Source of the DNA: Gemmatimonadota bacterium
GTDB taxonomy: Bacteria; Latescibacterota; UBA2968; UBA8231
Assembly (NCBI GenBank): GCA_018672475.1
Contig: JABHFS010000108.1
Coordinates: 1 to 55,742, forward strand
Reading direction: 5' to 3'
DNA: 55,742 nucleotides
A program made the translations under genes and the position numbers. Every line of letters starts with the position of its first letter. The first letter of the stretch is position 1. Positions 37,292-45,705 of this stretch are shown here, piece after piece. The notes beneath the pieces are model-generated. The model searched no databases. It had not been told where the DNA came from and saw only the letters and a list, made by a program, of their open reading frames with translations.

Positions 37292-38389
37292 TCAGATCGG
37301 CATATACTCCAATTCAAATACCCGCTCTATAAACCATCCCAAACCGAAGAGCCCGATACACACTGAGACCGCCAATACGACAGCCCGTTGGTAACTCTGT
37401 CTATTGAGCCAAGTGATCAATGGAAAAACGAGCACGACAATGGCGATCTGACCGATTTCAACGCCGATATTGAACGAAAAAAGCGAGGTGACCAACCCCC
37501 GAGTCGGCAGCCCAAGATCGCGCAGGACATTGGCAAAACCGAATCCGTGCACTAAACCGAAGAAAAAAGTAAGCAACCAACGATAGTCGGTGCGTTTGAG
37601 CCAAAAGTTTTCCACCGCGACATAGACGATGCTCAACGCGATCCCGGCCTCGACCCATTGTGCCGGTAGGCTGACTATTTCGAGCACTGCGAGACAGAGT
37701 GTAATGCTATGAGCGACAGTGAACGCCGAAACAATCTTGACTAGGTTTCGCAACCGCCCGCCGACGACGATCAGCGCTAATAAAAACATGATATGGTCGT
37801 AGCCAAGGAAGATATGCTCGACACCCAAGACGATAAATTCGTAGGCCTGCTCCCATAAAGACTTGCTCTTTAATATCGCAAAGGTCTGCATTGGCGCTTC
37901 GGCCGTAAAAATAGCCTGAACCAATGGCTGGCCGGGCAATAGGATCTGGCCTAGATTCTTGTGGTCGTCACCAAAATGCTCCGGCCAGTCGACCTGCACA
38001 TTCAACACTTCGAAGGGACTATCCAGCGGTGCGCCTAAATAGAGATTGGCGAACATATTGCCCTTGTTATCCGGTGTGATGTCTCCCTTACCGCGAATCA
38101 GGGTTACCGCTTGGCCATTGATCGTAAGCGTTATATTTCCTTCTACAAAGGCAAAGGCCTGATCGAGACCAGCCTCCATCTCCTCGTAGAATAACAAATC
38201 GTCGCCATCTTGATCGAGACCAATTTTAATCAGATCGAAATCGTCATAGCGCACCCGCATTTTGAGCGTATCGGCGCTGACCACTATGTTGGTATAACTC
38301 GTGTTAATCTTATGGGCGCAAACCGCAGCGGGCGCAACCAGACTGCTCACTACAAACGCACATGCCCATAAGAAACTCATTCGTTTCAT
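37292..38389 (-). CDS. HupE/UreJ-family membrane protein
   Basis: A 365-residue protein with a signal peptide ('MKRMSFLWACAFVVSSLVAP'), an extracytoplasmic domain of about 160 residues containing an EF-hand-like loop ('GLDQDGDDLLFYEE') and a six-helix C-terminal domain of the HupE/UreJ_2 family. The key motif is 'FIVLGVEHIFLGYDHIMFLL', followed by 'FTVAHSITLCLA' and 'FGLVHGFGFANVL', whose histidines suggest metal transport (nickel or cobalt in characterised relatives). It begins nine bases after the stop of the cytochrome c gene and is likely co-transcribed with it. Confidence 0.85.
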   Translation of the reverse strand: MKRMSFLWACAFVVSSLVAPAAVCAHKINTSYTNIVVSADTLKMRVRYDDFDLIKIGLDQDGDDLLFYEEMEAGLDQAFAFVEGNITLTINGQAVTLIRGKGDITPDNKGNMFANLYLGAPLDSPFEVLNVQVDWPEHFGDDHKNLGQILLPGQPLVQAIFTAEAPMQTFAILKSKSLWEQAYEFIVLGVEHIFLGYDHIMFLLALIVVGGRLRNLVKIVSAFTVAHSITLCLAVLEIVSLPAQWVEAGIALSIVYVAVENFWLKRTDYRWLLTFFFGLVHGFGFANVLRDLGLPTRGLVTSLFSFNIGVEIGQIAIVVLVFPLITWLNRQSYQRAVVLAVSVCIGLFGLGWFIERVFELEYMPI

Positions 38390-38398
38390 AATCTCGTA

Positions 38399-38785
38399 TC
38401 ACTCCTCGTTATCATCTGAGCTGTTTTCACTTTGTAGGGACTCTATAAAGAGGGCCAGTAAACGACGATCCGCCGGTACTATGTGCGGATAAGCTGGCAT
38501 CGCGCTTTTTGGCACTCCGAGTTTTATCGTCTCGCTAATCGCCTCTACCCCACGGCCTTTTTTATAAGAAGCCCGATCGCGAAAATCGCGCGGTGGCGGC
38601 TTGAGAGAAGATGCGACCGGGCCGTCTCCACGCCCCGCGTTGCCATGGCAAACGGCACAGCCATTGCGGATGAAGAGCGCCTTGCCGCTGGCCGACTCGT
38701 CGTTCGCCTTATTTTTATCACTTTCACCGTCAGCTCCGCAGCCTGTAACAAACACGGCTACGAGTACAGACAGGACAATCCCCAT
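38399..38785 (-). CDS. Monoheme cytochrome c lipoprotein
   Basis: A 128-residue protein with a lipoprotein signal ('VLVAVFVTGCGADG', Cys16) and one heme c site 'RNGCAVCHGNAGRGDGP'. The distal Met is probably in 'PKSAMPAYPHIV'. The fold is the small class I cytochrome type often seen in oxidase or denitrification chains. It would sit lipid-anchored in the periplasm. First gene of a two-gene unit with the HupE-like protein. A Ser/Asp/Glu-rich tail ends the protein. Confidence 0.85.
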   Translation of the reverse strand: MGIVLSVLVAVFVTGCGADGESDKNKANDESASGKALFIRNGCAVCHGNAGRGDGPVASSLKPPPRDFRDRASYKKGRGVEAISETIKLGVPKSAMPAYPHIVPADRRLLALFIESLQSENSSDDNEE

Positions 38786-38865
38786 AGGTGACCATTTTGA
38801 AAAGAGGCACTTGTAATATAAAAGGGTAAATATAAGAAACTAAAGGGAGATACGACAGTATAGAT

Positions 38866-39060
38866 TCAAGAGGCCAGCTGCAAGGCGATAGTAAATATGG
38901 CTCCTTCACCCCACTTTACCGCCCATCCCTGCCGAAGCTATATCCCATCCCTCGCACGGTTTCGAGCAAGGTCGGCCGCAGAGCCCATTTTTTCGCGCAA
39001 CCGGCGGACATCGGTATCGACCGTGCGGCGATATCCGCTGTGCTCAACCCCTACACCACA
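38866..39060 (-). pseudogene. Fused remnants of a response regulator and sensor kinase (PhoB/PhoR-like)
   Basis: The minus strand reads 'EHSGYRRTVDTDVRRLREKM', the recognition helix of an OmpR/PhoB winged helix, then in another frame 'LLETVRGMGYSFGRDG' up to a stop, the end of such a regulator. Immediately after, 'VKWGEGAIFTIALQLAS' and a stop (TGA at 38866) give the last residues of a histidine kinase ATPase domain. So a regulator-kinase pair has been deleted down to about 60 codons. The receiver and the rest of the kinase are not in the window. Confidence 0.65.
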
Positions 39061-39136
39061 TTGACACCGAACGCCTTTGCAAAACACATGCTAATAGGCC
39101 TCAAAAATAGAGCCAATCTCTCACGCTAAGTGGTAG

Positions 39137-39277
39137 CGAAATGGGGAGCAGCCCGTAGGGTTTGCCCCGCTCGTCGGCCTTAATCGTCTGCGCCTGGACG
39201 AGGCGGGAGCGATCAACGCTCCGACCACCGCCGCGCTCAACCATTTCATCAACCTCGTACAACCTCCATACAAGTAA
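39137..39277 (+). pseudogene. Unidentified C-terminal gene fragment
   Basis: After an in-frame TAG, 46 codons read 'NGEQPVGFAPLVGLNRLRLD', 'EAGAINAPTTAALNHFINLV' and end 'QPPYK' with TAA. Codon use is that of real genes in this window, but there is no start codon or ribosome site and no match to a family I know. Probably the tail of a gene removed by deletion. Confidence 0.3.
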
Positions 39278-39318
39278 GTGAATATATCTGCTTTGTTAAA
39301 GCTGCAGATGACCTGTTA

Positions 39319-39339
39319 CACCTGGGTGCCCCCCAGGTG
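39319..39339 (-). terminator. Hairpin beyond the porin gene
   Basis: CACCTGGG and CCCAGGTG pair around five bases, 20 bp past the porin stop on the minus strand. There is no T-run, so termination is only likely by position. Confidence 0.35.
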
Positions 39340-39359
39340 CCCCTTTGTTACAGATCGAA

Positions 39360-40328
39360 TTAAAACTTGTAATAGAACGTCAAACGGCCCTGGATATTAG
39401 GATCGGGGCCATCCGGCAGTGCGACGACCAGGTTCGGCATCAGATGCACGCCCTTGGCCGGCCTGTGGTCCACACCGGCAATGAACAACAGGTCTGTGGT
39501 GTCCGTCGCGTCGTTGGACACCGCGTCGACCCGGCCAAAGCCTTTAAGCGAATCACTCAGAGGCAGCGAAGCGAAAGCCGATACACCGCTGATCGTAATA
39601 TCGAAACCGGCAGCAGCCTCTTTATTAGTGCGCGAAAAAACCTCGACGCCGACATTCACCCCCTCACCCTGCAAACCGGCGAACCCCTTCAACGTCAGCT
39701 CGTTTTGGCCAGCTGGCTTCATATTAAAATCGCCATAGGCTTCCAATAGCAGACGCTCCGAGGCCGTGAAGCTAAACGAGCCGTAGACCTTCTTGCCGTG
39801 ATCGTCTTCTGGCCCTTGCCCTGGGCCGTTACCGACCATGACATGATAGCCTATTTTGCCGGCCTTGCCCTTGAACGCAGCGCCCAAATCAGCCGAAGAG
39901 CCGATTTTATTCCAATCGAGCACGGTCTTGGCAATCGAACGATAACCCCAAATTTTTTCGGAAATAGCCCAGGTCGGTGTGCCCGAAAGCCCCAAATACA
40001 AATCGGCACTACCCAGAGCACCCTTCCACTTCAAATAGCCGTGTTTTACGAAGGGCTCCATCTTGGTGCCTTTGCCGAAACCCGCGTTTTTGGCTTCGAG
40101 GCGGTAGCGGACGGAGAAATCATCGGCCATTTTTTTATCATAGGTGAAATAAATGCGGCGAAACTGAAAAGCATTGCGTTTCTCAGGTAGTTTTGTCTCT
40201 CCATCGTCGGCGGCCAATACTGCATAATAATCGCCGAACATATAGCCCTTAATCTTAGCGTCTTCCGCATTCGTGGCGCGAACCCCCAACAACAGCACTG
40301 CGCAAAACAACAACGCCGATTTTTTCAT
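39360..40328 (-). CDS. Outer-membrane porin, Pho-box regulated
   Basis: A 322-residue beta-barrel protein. ATG 40328 begins with a clear signal peptide ('MKKSALLFCAVLLLGVRATN') and the mature chain shows alternating amphipathic strands ('FQFRRIYFTYDKKMADDF', 'GVNVGVEVFSRTNK'). It ends with Phe ('GRLTFYYKF'), the usual BAM signal. Many lysines in predicted loops would suit anion passage. A three-repeat Pho box lies 118 bp upstream, so it may be a phosphate-starvation porin comparable in role to OprP, though it is too divergent to assign to that family by eye. GGGGAGG precedes the start by 12 bases. Confidence 0.8.
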   Translation of the reverse strand: MKKSALLFCAVLLLGVRATNAEDAKIKGYMFGDYYAVLAADDGETKLPEKRNAFQFRRIYFTYDKKMADDFSVRYRLEAKNAGFGKGTKMEPFVKHGYLKWKGALGSADLYLGLSGTPTWAISEKIWGYRSIAKTVLDWNKIGSSADLGAAFKGKAGKIGYHVMVGNGPGQGPEDDHGKKVYGSFSFTASERLLLEAYGDFNMKPAGQNELTLKGFAGLQGEGVNVGVEVFSRTNKEAAAGFDITISGVSAFASLPLSDSLKGFGRVDAVSNDATDTTDLLFIAGVDHRPAKGVHLMPNLVVALPDGPDPNIQGRLTFYYKF

Positions 40329-40445
40329 TGTGGTTACAATCCTCCCCTGAGTGATATTTTCGCCCTTTTGCAAGGACCGAATGAACGAATTTTTACGATC
40401 TAAATTTCCCATATGACAATTTTACAAGCCATTCGTGCCGGTCTT

Positions 40446-40474
40446 GTTACGCATTTATTACAGTTGGGTTACAG
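40446..40474 (-). promoter_or_regulatory. Pho box (PhoB-binding repeats) of the porin gene
   Basis: Read on the minus strand: CTGTAAC (40474-40468), four bases, CTGTAAT (40463-40457), four bases, GCGTAAC (40452-40446). The 7-bp repeats recur every 11 bp, the defining spacing of PhoB sites. A possible -10 box TAAAAT lies at 40424-40419, 21 bp beyond the last repeat. The porin start is 118 bp downstream. Confidence 0.65.
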
Positions 40475-40519
40475 TTTTCTCGATAACCTACGGCCCTCGC
40501 CATCACCCCGACCGCCTAT

Positions 40520-40915
40520 ACATTGTGCAAATCTGTCTGGACACCTGAGGCGGTCCCAACGTGGTCTGGACCGCCAACAATGAGTATGTGCTCAACGGCC
40601 TGGTTCGTTGTCGATTCCGGCGCTTCGTTGACCATCCAGCCCGGCACCGTCGTTAAAGATAAATCCGGCCGCAAGCGAAAAACGCCAGTGCACTGGTCGT
40701 CGCCCGCGGCGGTAAGATCTTCGCCAGCGGCACGGCCGACGCACCGGCTTTTTTCACCGCCGAGGCCGACGAGTCGCTACATTGGTTGATGCCCTCGGCT
40801 AGCCGGCTCGTATGCCGTATCCGTAGACGCCGCAGGTCTTTCCACCGGCATTTATTTTTACCGTTTTGAAGCAGGCGCCCAGGTATTCATGCGCAGAATG
40901 ACCTTGCTCAAATAA
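40520..40915 (+). pseudogene. Remnant of a secreted protein with a FlgD-Ig-like tail
   Basis: Several frames on the plus strand spell parts of an exported protein: 'NEYVLNGLV', 'VDSGASLTIQPGTVVKDKSG', 'ASALVVARGGKIFASGTADA', 'FFTAEADES', then after a deletion 'GSYAVSVDAAGLSTGIYFYR' and 'FEAGAQVFMRRMTLLK' with TAA at 40913. The first block is the common N-terminal segment of FCB secreted proteins (cell-surface beta-helix type), and the last is the FlgD-Ig/type-A tail. The middle is lost and several frameshifts are present. Confidence 0.7.
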
Positions 40916-40934
40916 CCCCCTGGGCAAAGTCTAA

Positions 40935-40985
40935 CAACAGAAGGAAGGGGAAGGGCTATCATAGCCCGTCCCCTTCCTTCTGTTG
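40935..40985. terminator. Very stable hairpin between convergent units
   Basis: A 16-bp perfect stem (CAACAGAAGGAAGGGG with CCCCTTCCTTCTGTTG) and an inner 6-bp stem (GGGCTA/TAGCCC). It is 20 bp after the plus-strand remnant and 23 bp beyond the glgC stop on the minus strand. It lacks a T-run but its position argues for a bidirectional terminator. Confidence 0.65.
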
Positions 40986-41007
40986 CCTTGCGGTAAACCT
41001 CAACGCG

Positions 41008-42273
41008 TCAGATGACTGTGCCCGATGGGATCACCGCATCCTTGGCTACAACCACGATCCCGTCGCGAATATAATAATTGGCCCCCTCCGCCTCCTTCAC
41101 ACCAGCGCGATTGGTTATGTTAACTTGGTCACCGATGCGCGCATTTTTGTCGACAATCGCTCCGTCAATCGTCGTATTGGCGCCGATGCCGACATTGGGA
41201 ATGCCCTGTGAGGCGTTGCGTTCGATATCGCCGGGCGTCTCGTCGAAATCGGCGCCCATTATAATAGTGTTGGCGATCTGGCAACCGGCGCCTATCACCG
41301 AGCGGATTCCAATCACCGAACGCTCGATCTGGGCGTAGCGAATATAGGAGCCTTCGCAAACGATTCCTCGCTCGATGCGGCAATTTTCCAGACGCGTACC
41401 GGCTAGAAAACGCGCATGCGTATAAATTGGCGCGCCGGAATGGTAAAAACTAAAGGGGGGCTGCGCATCCGTAAGCGCCAAATTCGCCTCGTAAAAAGAG
41501 CGAATGGTCCCTATATCCTCCCAATAGCCGTCGAAGGTATGCGCATAGACGCCGACCTTGTGTATCGCGTCGGGAATGATGTGTTTGCCAAAATCGTCCT
41601 GGTCGCTGCCCATCAACAGACTGACCAGGACCTGCGGTTCAAAAATGTAGATACCCATTGAAGCTAGATATAGCTCATTCGGGTCTTCTCCCAGGGGCTC
41701 GTCAAGGCGAAATTCGTCGAGTTCGGCCTCGGTCTGCGGTTTTTCGCAAAAATCAACGATCTTCCCTTGGTCGTCGACCTTCAATAGGCCCAGCGAAGGC
41801 GCCTCCTTTCGCGAGACCGGCTTGACCGCAATCGACACGTCGGCAGCTCGGTCGCGATGCTCTTCGATAAAGGCGCGGTAATCCATGCGATAGAGATGAT
41901 CACCCGACAAAATCAAAACCTGATCCGTTTTTCGCGACAGTAAGTGCCTGAGCTGTTGGCGGACCGCGTCGGCTGTGCCCTGGTACCAATCGGCGCTGTC
42001 TTGGGTCTGCTCGGCCGCCATAATCTCGACAAAGCCATCGGAGAACGAATCAAAGCGATAGGTAGTGCTGATATGCCGGTGCAGCGAAGCCGAATTGAAC
42101 TGGGTCAACACAAAAATTCGATTGATGCCCGAATGGATGCAATTGCTGATCGGAATGTCAATCAAGCGGTATTTCCCGCCAATAGGCACCGCCGGTTTAG
42201 AGCGAAACTCCGTCAACGGAAAAAGTCGCGAACCCTGCCCACCACCTAAGATCAATCCGACGACATCTCTCAT
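41008..42273 (-). CDS. glgC: Glucose-1-phosphate adenylyltransferase
   Basis: A 421-residue ADP-glucose pyrophosphorylase, the committed step of glycogen synthesis. The ATP loop is 'GLILGGGQGSRLFPLTEFRS', 'KPAVPIGGKYRLIDIPISNC' is the hallmark GlgC block, 'WYQGTADAVRQQL' and 'LILSGDHLYRMDY' follow, and the C-terminus is a left-handed beta helix. ATG 42273 has GGGAG six bases upstream; a GTG two codons earlier is possible. No other glycogen gene is nearby. Confidence 0.93.
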   Translation of the reverse strand: MRDVVGLILGGGQGSRLFPLTEFRSKPAVPIGGKYRLIDIPISNCIHSGINRIFVLTQFNSASLHRHISTTYRFDSFSDGFVEIMAAEQTQDSADWYQGTADAVRQQLRHLLSRKTDQVLILSGDHLYRMDYRAFIEEHRDRAADVSIAVKPVSRKEAPSLGLLKVDDQGKIVDFCEKPQTEAELDEFRLDEPLGEDPNELYLASMGIYIFEPQVLVSLLMGSDQDDFGKHIIPDAIHKVGVYAHTFDGYWEDIGTIRSFYEANLALTDAQPPFSFYHSGAPIYTHARFLAGTRLENCRIERGIVCEGSYIRYAQIERSVIGIRSVIGAGCQIANTIIMGADFDETPGDIERNASQGIPNVGIGANTTIDGAIVDKNARIGDQVNITNRAGVKEAEGANYYIRDGIVVVAKDAVIPSGTVI

Positions 42274-42366
42274 AGCCACTCCCTATCGCGTAGTGCATTT
42301 AAAGCCAACATAAATCCGCTGCTTCCAATATGAGCAGGAACAACAGAAAATCCAACCCGCTGTAAT

Positions 42367-43950
42367 TTATCGATGCCGCAAAGCCTGCCGCAATAGATAA
42401 TCCGCATCGTATTCATCGCGACGAAATTGCAATAGCCCTTCTTCGTCGACCCATGTCGTCCAATAGAGCAAGTAGACGGGCAGGGGCCGTACCAGTACGA
42501 CTCCGCGGTTTATCCCACTAGCCAATTCTCGCTCGACTCGCGCCAAGGGCCAGTGGCCCTGACCGCGTAAAATATGCTCGGCCAATTCCGCGCTTTTCTC
42601 TAAGCGAATACAACCGTGGCTAAATGCGCGGTCCCTCTCGGCAAATAGCTGAGTATGCGGCGTATCGTGCAAGTAAACATTATAGGGGTTGGGAAAGATA
42701 AATTTAATCCGTCCCAGCGGATTCCCCTCCCCGGGCGCCTGTGTAAACGAATATTCGAAGTCGTCGACACTCAGTCCCGACCAAACAATGCTATCGGGAT
42801 CCACCGGTGACAATTGCAACCCCATACCCGAGGTCACGATAATATTCCGACGTTGCAAATAGTCGGGGTCGCGTTTGACCTGCGGCAGGATCTCCTTGAC
42901 GGCGATACTGCGCGGAATATACCAATGGGGATTGAACACCATGCGAGTGAGTTTGGCACTGAAGACCGGCGTGCGCCAAAAGGGCTTGCCGACGATGACC
43001 CGCATATTGAGCACGGTCTTGCCGCCTTCGACCGCGTCCAACTCGTAATCGGCGATGCGCACTAAAATATATCGGGTGCCCGGGTCGTGCGGCAGCCACC
43101 GCCAGCGTTCTAGATTCAGCTCTATCGCGGCCAACCGTTCCTCCACCGGCCGATTTAACTCGGCCAACGTCTGCCCGTCAAGCCGCCCATGGACTGCAAG
43201 CCCGTGCCGTTCTTGGTAGTGGGCGATCGCCGCGGAAAGTTGCCCCCGGTCCGGCGTATCAATGCCCACCGGCAGATCACCCATTTCGCGCAAGCGCCTC
43301 ACCAGTATCGTATCGGCCCCGGTTTTGAGCAGTGGCCAACCGCCCCTTGCCGCAAGCGAGCGATACCCCCGCAAAGCCTGTCGCAAGTGATTATACCCGG
43401 CCTGGGGCGGCCGCAAGCGCTCTAACGCGGATCCGACTTGCTGCAAATCCAATGCCGTCTGCAATAGTCCGATCAAATCCGCGGATTGCACCGGCGCATT
43501 CCATTCGGGATGAATCGTCCGCGGATCAATCCGCCCGCGCTGCAAATGCCCCGCATAGGCCAGGAAAGCTCGGGTTAACAGCACATCAAGACCAAGCAAG
43601 CGCCTCAGGTCTGGCTGAGCTCCCGGAACACGCCAATGCGCAATCTCTGCCCTAATTTTTTCGAGGGCATAATCTTGTTCGCGCAATCCGTCTTCTTTCG
43701 CTCGAGCCAGCATCAGCACCAGCGCATCGGCCTGCGACTTAGGGCCGGTCGGTCCACACCAAGCCGGCCGGTCATCGCGCTGCAAATAAAAACGCGATAA
43801 CAAGCCCTCATCAACCGGCACCCTATCCCCGCCGAGGTCGAGTTGGCCCCGCAGTAACGGGGCCACGCGAACCGTCCAGGGCTCTTCAGTAATCCTGTGA
43901 CTACCGCATCCCCATAAGACAGCGACACAGCCGATAATGCGCAGTAGCAT
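42367..43950 (-). CDS. L,D-transpeptidase (YcbB-like) lipoprotein
   Basis: A 527-residue peptidoglycan cross-linking enzyme. The start ATG 43950 overlaps the MgtE stop (TGATG) and yields a lipoprotein signal ('MLLRIIGCVAVLWGCGS'). A peptidoglycan-binding domain ('DRGQLSAAIAHYQERHGLAV', 'GRLDGQTLAELN') precedes the YkuD domain with the catalytic 'AFSHGCIRLEKS'. The scaffold domain and 'HWYIPRSIAVKEILP' fit YcbB (LdtD) proteins, which form 3-3 cross-links. A longer reading frame upstream overlaps MgtE and is unsupported. Confidence 0.88.
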   Translation of the reverse strand: MLLRIIGCVAVLWGCGSHRITEEPWTVRVAPLLRGQLDLGGDRVPVDEGLLSRFYLQRDDRPAWCGPTGPKSQADALVLMLARAKEDGLREQDYALEKIRAEIAHWRVPGAQPDLRRLLGLDVLLTRAFLAYAGHLQRGRIDPRTIHPEWNAPVQSADLIGLLQTALDLQQVGSALERLRPPQAGYNHLRQALRGYRSLAARGGWPLLKTGADTILVRRLREMGDLPVGIDTPDRGQLSAAIAHYQERHGLAVHGRLDGQTLAELNRPVEERLAAIELNLERWRWLPHDPGTRYILVRIADYELDAVEGGKTVLNMRVIVGKPFWRTPVFSAKLTRMVFNPHWYIPRSIAVKEILPQVKRDPDYLQRRNIIVTSGMGLQLSPVDPDSIVWSGLSVDDFEYSFTQAPGEGNPLGRIKFIFPNPYNVYLHDTPHTQLFAERDRAFSHGCIRLEKSAELAEHILRGQGHWPLARVERELASGINRGVVLVRPLPVYLLYWTTWVDEEGLLQFRRDEYDADYLLRQALRHR

Positions 43951-44705
43951 CAAAACAACACATGCAGCGAAATTATTGCTATCGCAAAATAATTCGCTAG
44001 GGAGAAAACATCGCTTAGAGTAGTAATCAACAGCCCGGAGGCCACCGCCGGGTCGAGCCCAATGCTGCGAAAAAACAAGGGGACCAATAAACCCAGGGCC
44101 GCTGAGAATAAAATCGCCGCCAACATCGCCACGCCGATACAAGCATCCAAGACGTAGAGATAGAAAAGCTGCTCGTCATCTCTCCATTGCCGCAAATAGG
44201 CGATAACCGCGGCGACATTCCCCCCCTCACCCACCGTTAACAATCGGGAGTTCATAATACCACCGCCGATGTCCTCATCGTGGCTGAGTACCTCCCGACT
44301 CGGCTCGGCTTCTTGCACCGGAATCAACCCCAATACTCGTTCCAACTCTTCCGTGCGCAGCTCGCCCAATAGATCGGCCGCATCGTCCGGTTCCATCGCC
44401 TCAACCAGCCCCGATAGATCGCCTTCGGCGAGATCCTCCGCGACATCGAACATCGTCAGCGTGTCCAATTCGGCCAGAACATCGGCGGCCAATTCATCGG
44501 CCAGTAGCGGGAAGATACGCCGCCGGTGGCTGTCATTAAGTTGTGCGCAGCATCTGCCCAGGTCCGCCCGGTGCCGACGGTTGAGGATCAGCCACAAGCC
44601 GCGTTCGTCGTTGAACGCCAGCAATTCTCCCACGGTCTCCGCCAACCCCTCGCGTTTTTTAGCTAGATTCACGACACGCGTTTTCTCCTGCCCGGATTCC
44701 TCCAT
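43950..44705 (-). CDS. MgtE-derived protein with a large internal deletion
   Basis: A 251-residue open frame. Residues ~25-150 are the MgtE N-domain ('LADELAADVLAELDTLTMFD', 'GLVEAMEPDDAADLLGELRT'), then CBS1 begins ('EDIGGGIMNSRLLTVGEG', 'LFYLYVLD'). It stops there and jumps to the last helices of MgtE ('LGLLVPLFFRSIGLDPAVAS', 'ITTLSDVFSLANYFAIA'). About 200 residues (rest of CBS1, CBS2, plug and the first three helices) are missing in frame. It cannot form a normal Mg2+ channel. The frame itself is intact and overlaps the next gene, so it may still be translated. Confidence 0.85.
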   Translation of the reverse strand: MEESGQEKTRVVNLAKKREGLAETVGELLAFNDERGLWLILNRRHRADLGRCCAQLNDSHRRRIFPLLADELAADVLAELDTLTMFDVAEDLAEGDLSGLVEAMEPDDAADLLGELRTEELERVLGLIPVQEAEPSREVLSHDEDIGGGIMNSRLLTVGEGGNVAAVIAYLRQWRDDEQLFYLYVLDACIGVAMLAAILFSAALGLLVPLFFRSIGLDPAVASGLLITTLSDVFSLANYFAIAIISLHVLF

Positions 44706-44849
44706 TTTACCTCGATCGATTCGGTCTCTTTTTCCGTATGAAATATAAGGCTTGCGAAGAGGTTTATAAGCCTTTACCTTGCCTGTGCTTATCGATCAAC
44801 GCGCCTTTGGTTTTGGCCAATTACCCACCTTCACAGTGGAACTCCGCCC

Positions 44850-45689
44850 TTGTTCTGGCTTATTGCCACCTGTATGCTGTCCTTTGGTTTCGGCCAGTTG
44901 TGGAAGTGGTCGCAACGACGCGGTTTGTCGGCCCCGATCGTTGTCCCGACGAACTACTTGACGATCGCCTTGACCCTGATGCTCTATTTCGCCTGGTCCG
45001 GCACCCTCTATTTCCCACCGATGGTATTGCTGGTCGGCTCGGCGACCGGGCTCAGTTTTATCGTCTCGATGTTAGTGATGACACATGCATTAGAAAAAGC
45101 GCGCGTCGGCGTCGTCCTGACCTCCTTCCGTCTGGCCATACTCGTTCCCATCGTCTACAGTATTTTAGTCTGGGGAGAAACGGCCAGTACATTGCAATAC
45201 CTGGGCATTGGCCTGGCCCTGGTCTCGCTCGTCCTGATGACATGGCAACCTTCAGCCCACCAGGATACAAACTCGGCGAACCCGCTGCCGCTTATGCTGG
45301 CGATTTTCTTATTACAGGGCATTAGCCATTGCTGCTTGCGCTGGATCCACTACGCCGGACTCGACGAACAACGCATGCACGTGCTCTGCATAACCGCGCT
45401 GAGCGCCGGACTGCTCGGCGCGTTATTCGCACTCTACCGCGGATTAAAACCCCGTGCCCGCGACCTTGGCATGGGCATCGGGATCGGGTTGTTTAATCTC
45501 GTCGCCCTGGGCGCCACGCTCACCGCGCTCAGCCTTTTCCCTGGCACCGTGTTCTTCCCATTGAACGGCAGCGCCGTGGTCATGCTCGACAATCTCTGTG
45601 CGCAATACATCTGGCGAGAAACCCAAAGCCGGTTGGGTCTAATCGGTGTCGCATTCGGCATCGTCTCCATGCTGCTCATTTTCCAATAA
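44850..45689 (+). CDS. EamA/DMT-family transporter
   Basis: A 279-residue protein with about ten hydrophobic helices in two halves, starting 'MFWLIATCMLSFGFGQLWKW' from TTG 44850. 'EKARVGVVLTSFRLAILVPI' and the final 'ETQSRLGLIGVAFGIVSMLL' recall the ends of EamA repeats in drug/metabolite exporters. The substrate is unknown. It is divergent from the MgtE gene and ends 16 bp before the SDR. Confidence 0.78.
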   Translation: MFWLIATCMLSFGFGQLWKWSQRRGLSAPIVVPTNYLTIALTLMLYFAWSGTLYFPPMVLLVGSATGLSFIVSMLVMTHALEKARVGVVLTSFRLAILVPIVYSILVWGETASTLQYLGIGLALVSLVLMTWQPSAHQDTNSANPLPLMLAIFLLQGISHCCLRWIHYAGLDEQRMHVLCITALSAGLLGALFALYRGLKPRARDLGMGIGIGLFNLVALGATLTALSLFPGTVFFPLNGSAVVMLDNLCAQYIWRETQSRLGLIGVAFGIVSMLLIFQ

Positions 45690-45705
45690 AAAAAGGTGTA
45701 TCACT

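Noticed and set aside
39315..39353. Second Pho box from GTTACAC and GTTACAG words
   Set aside because: They are 32 bp apart, not a multiple of 11, and lie downstream of the porin gene.
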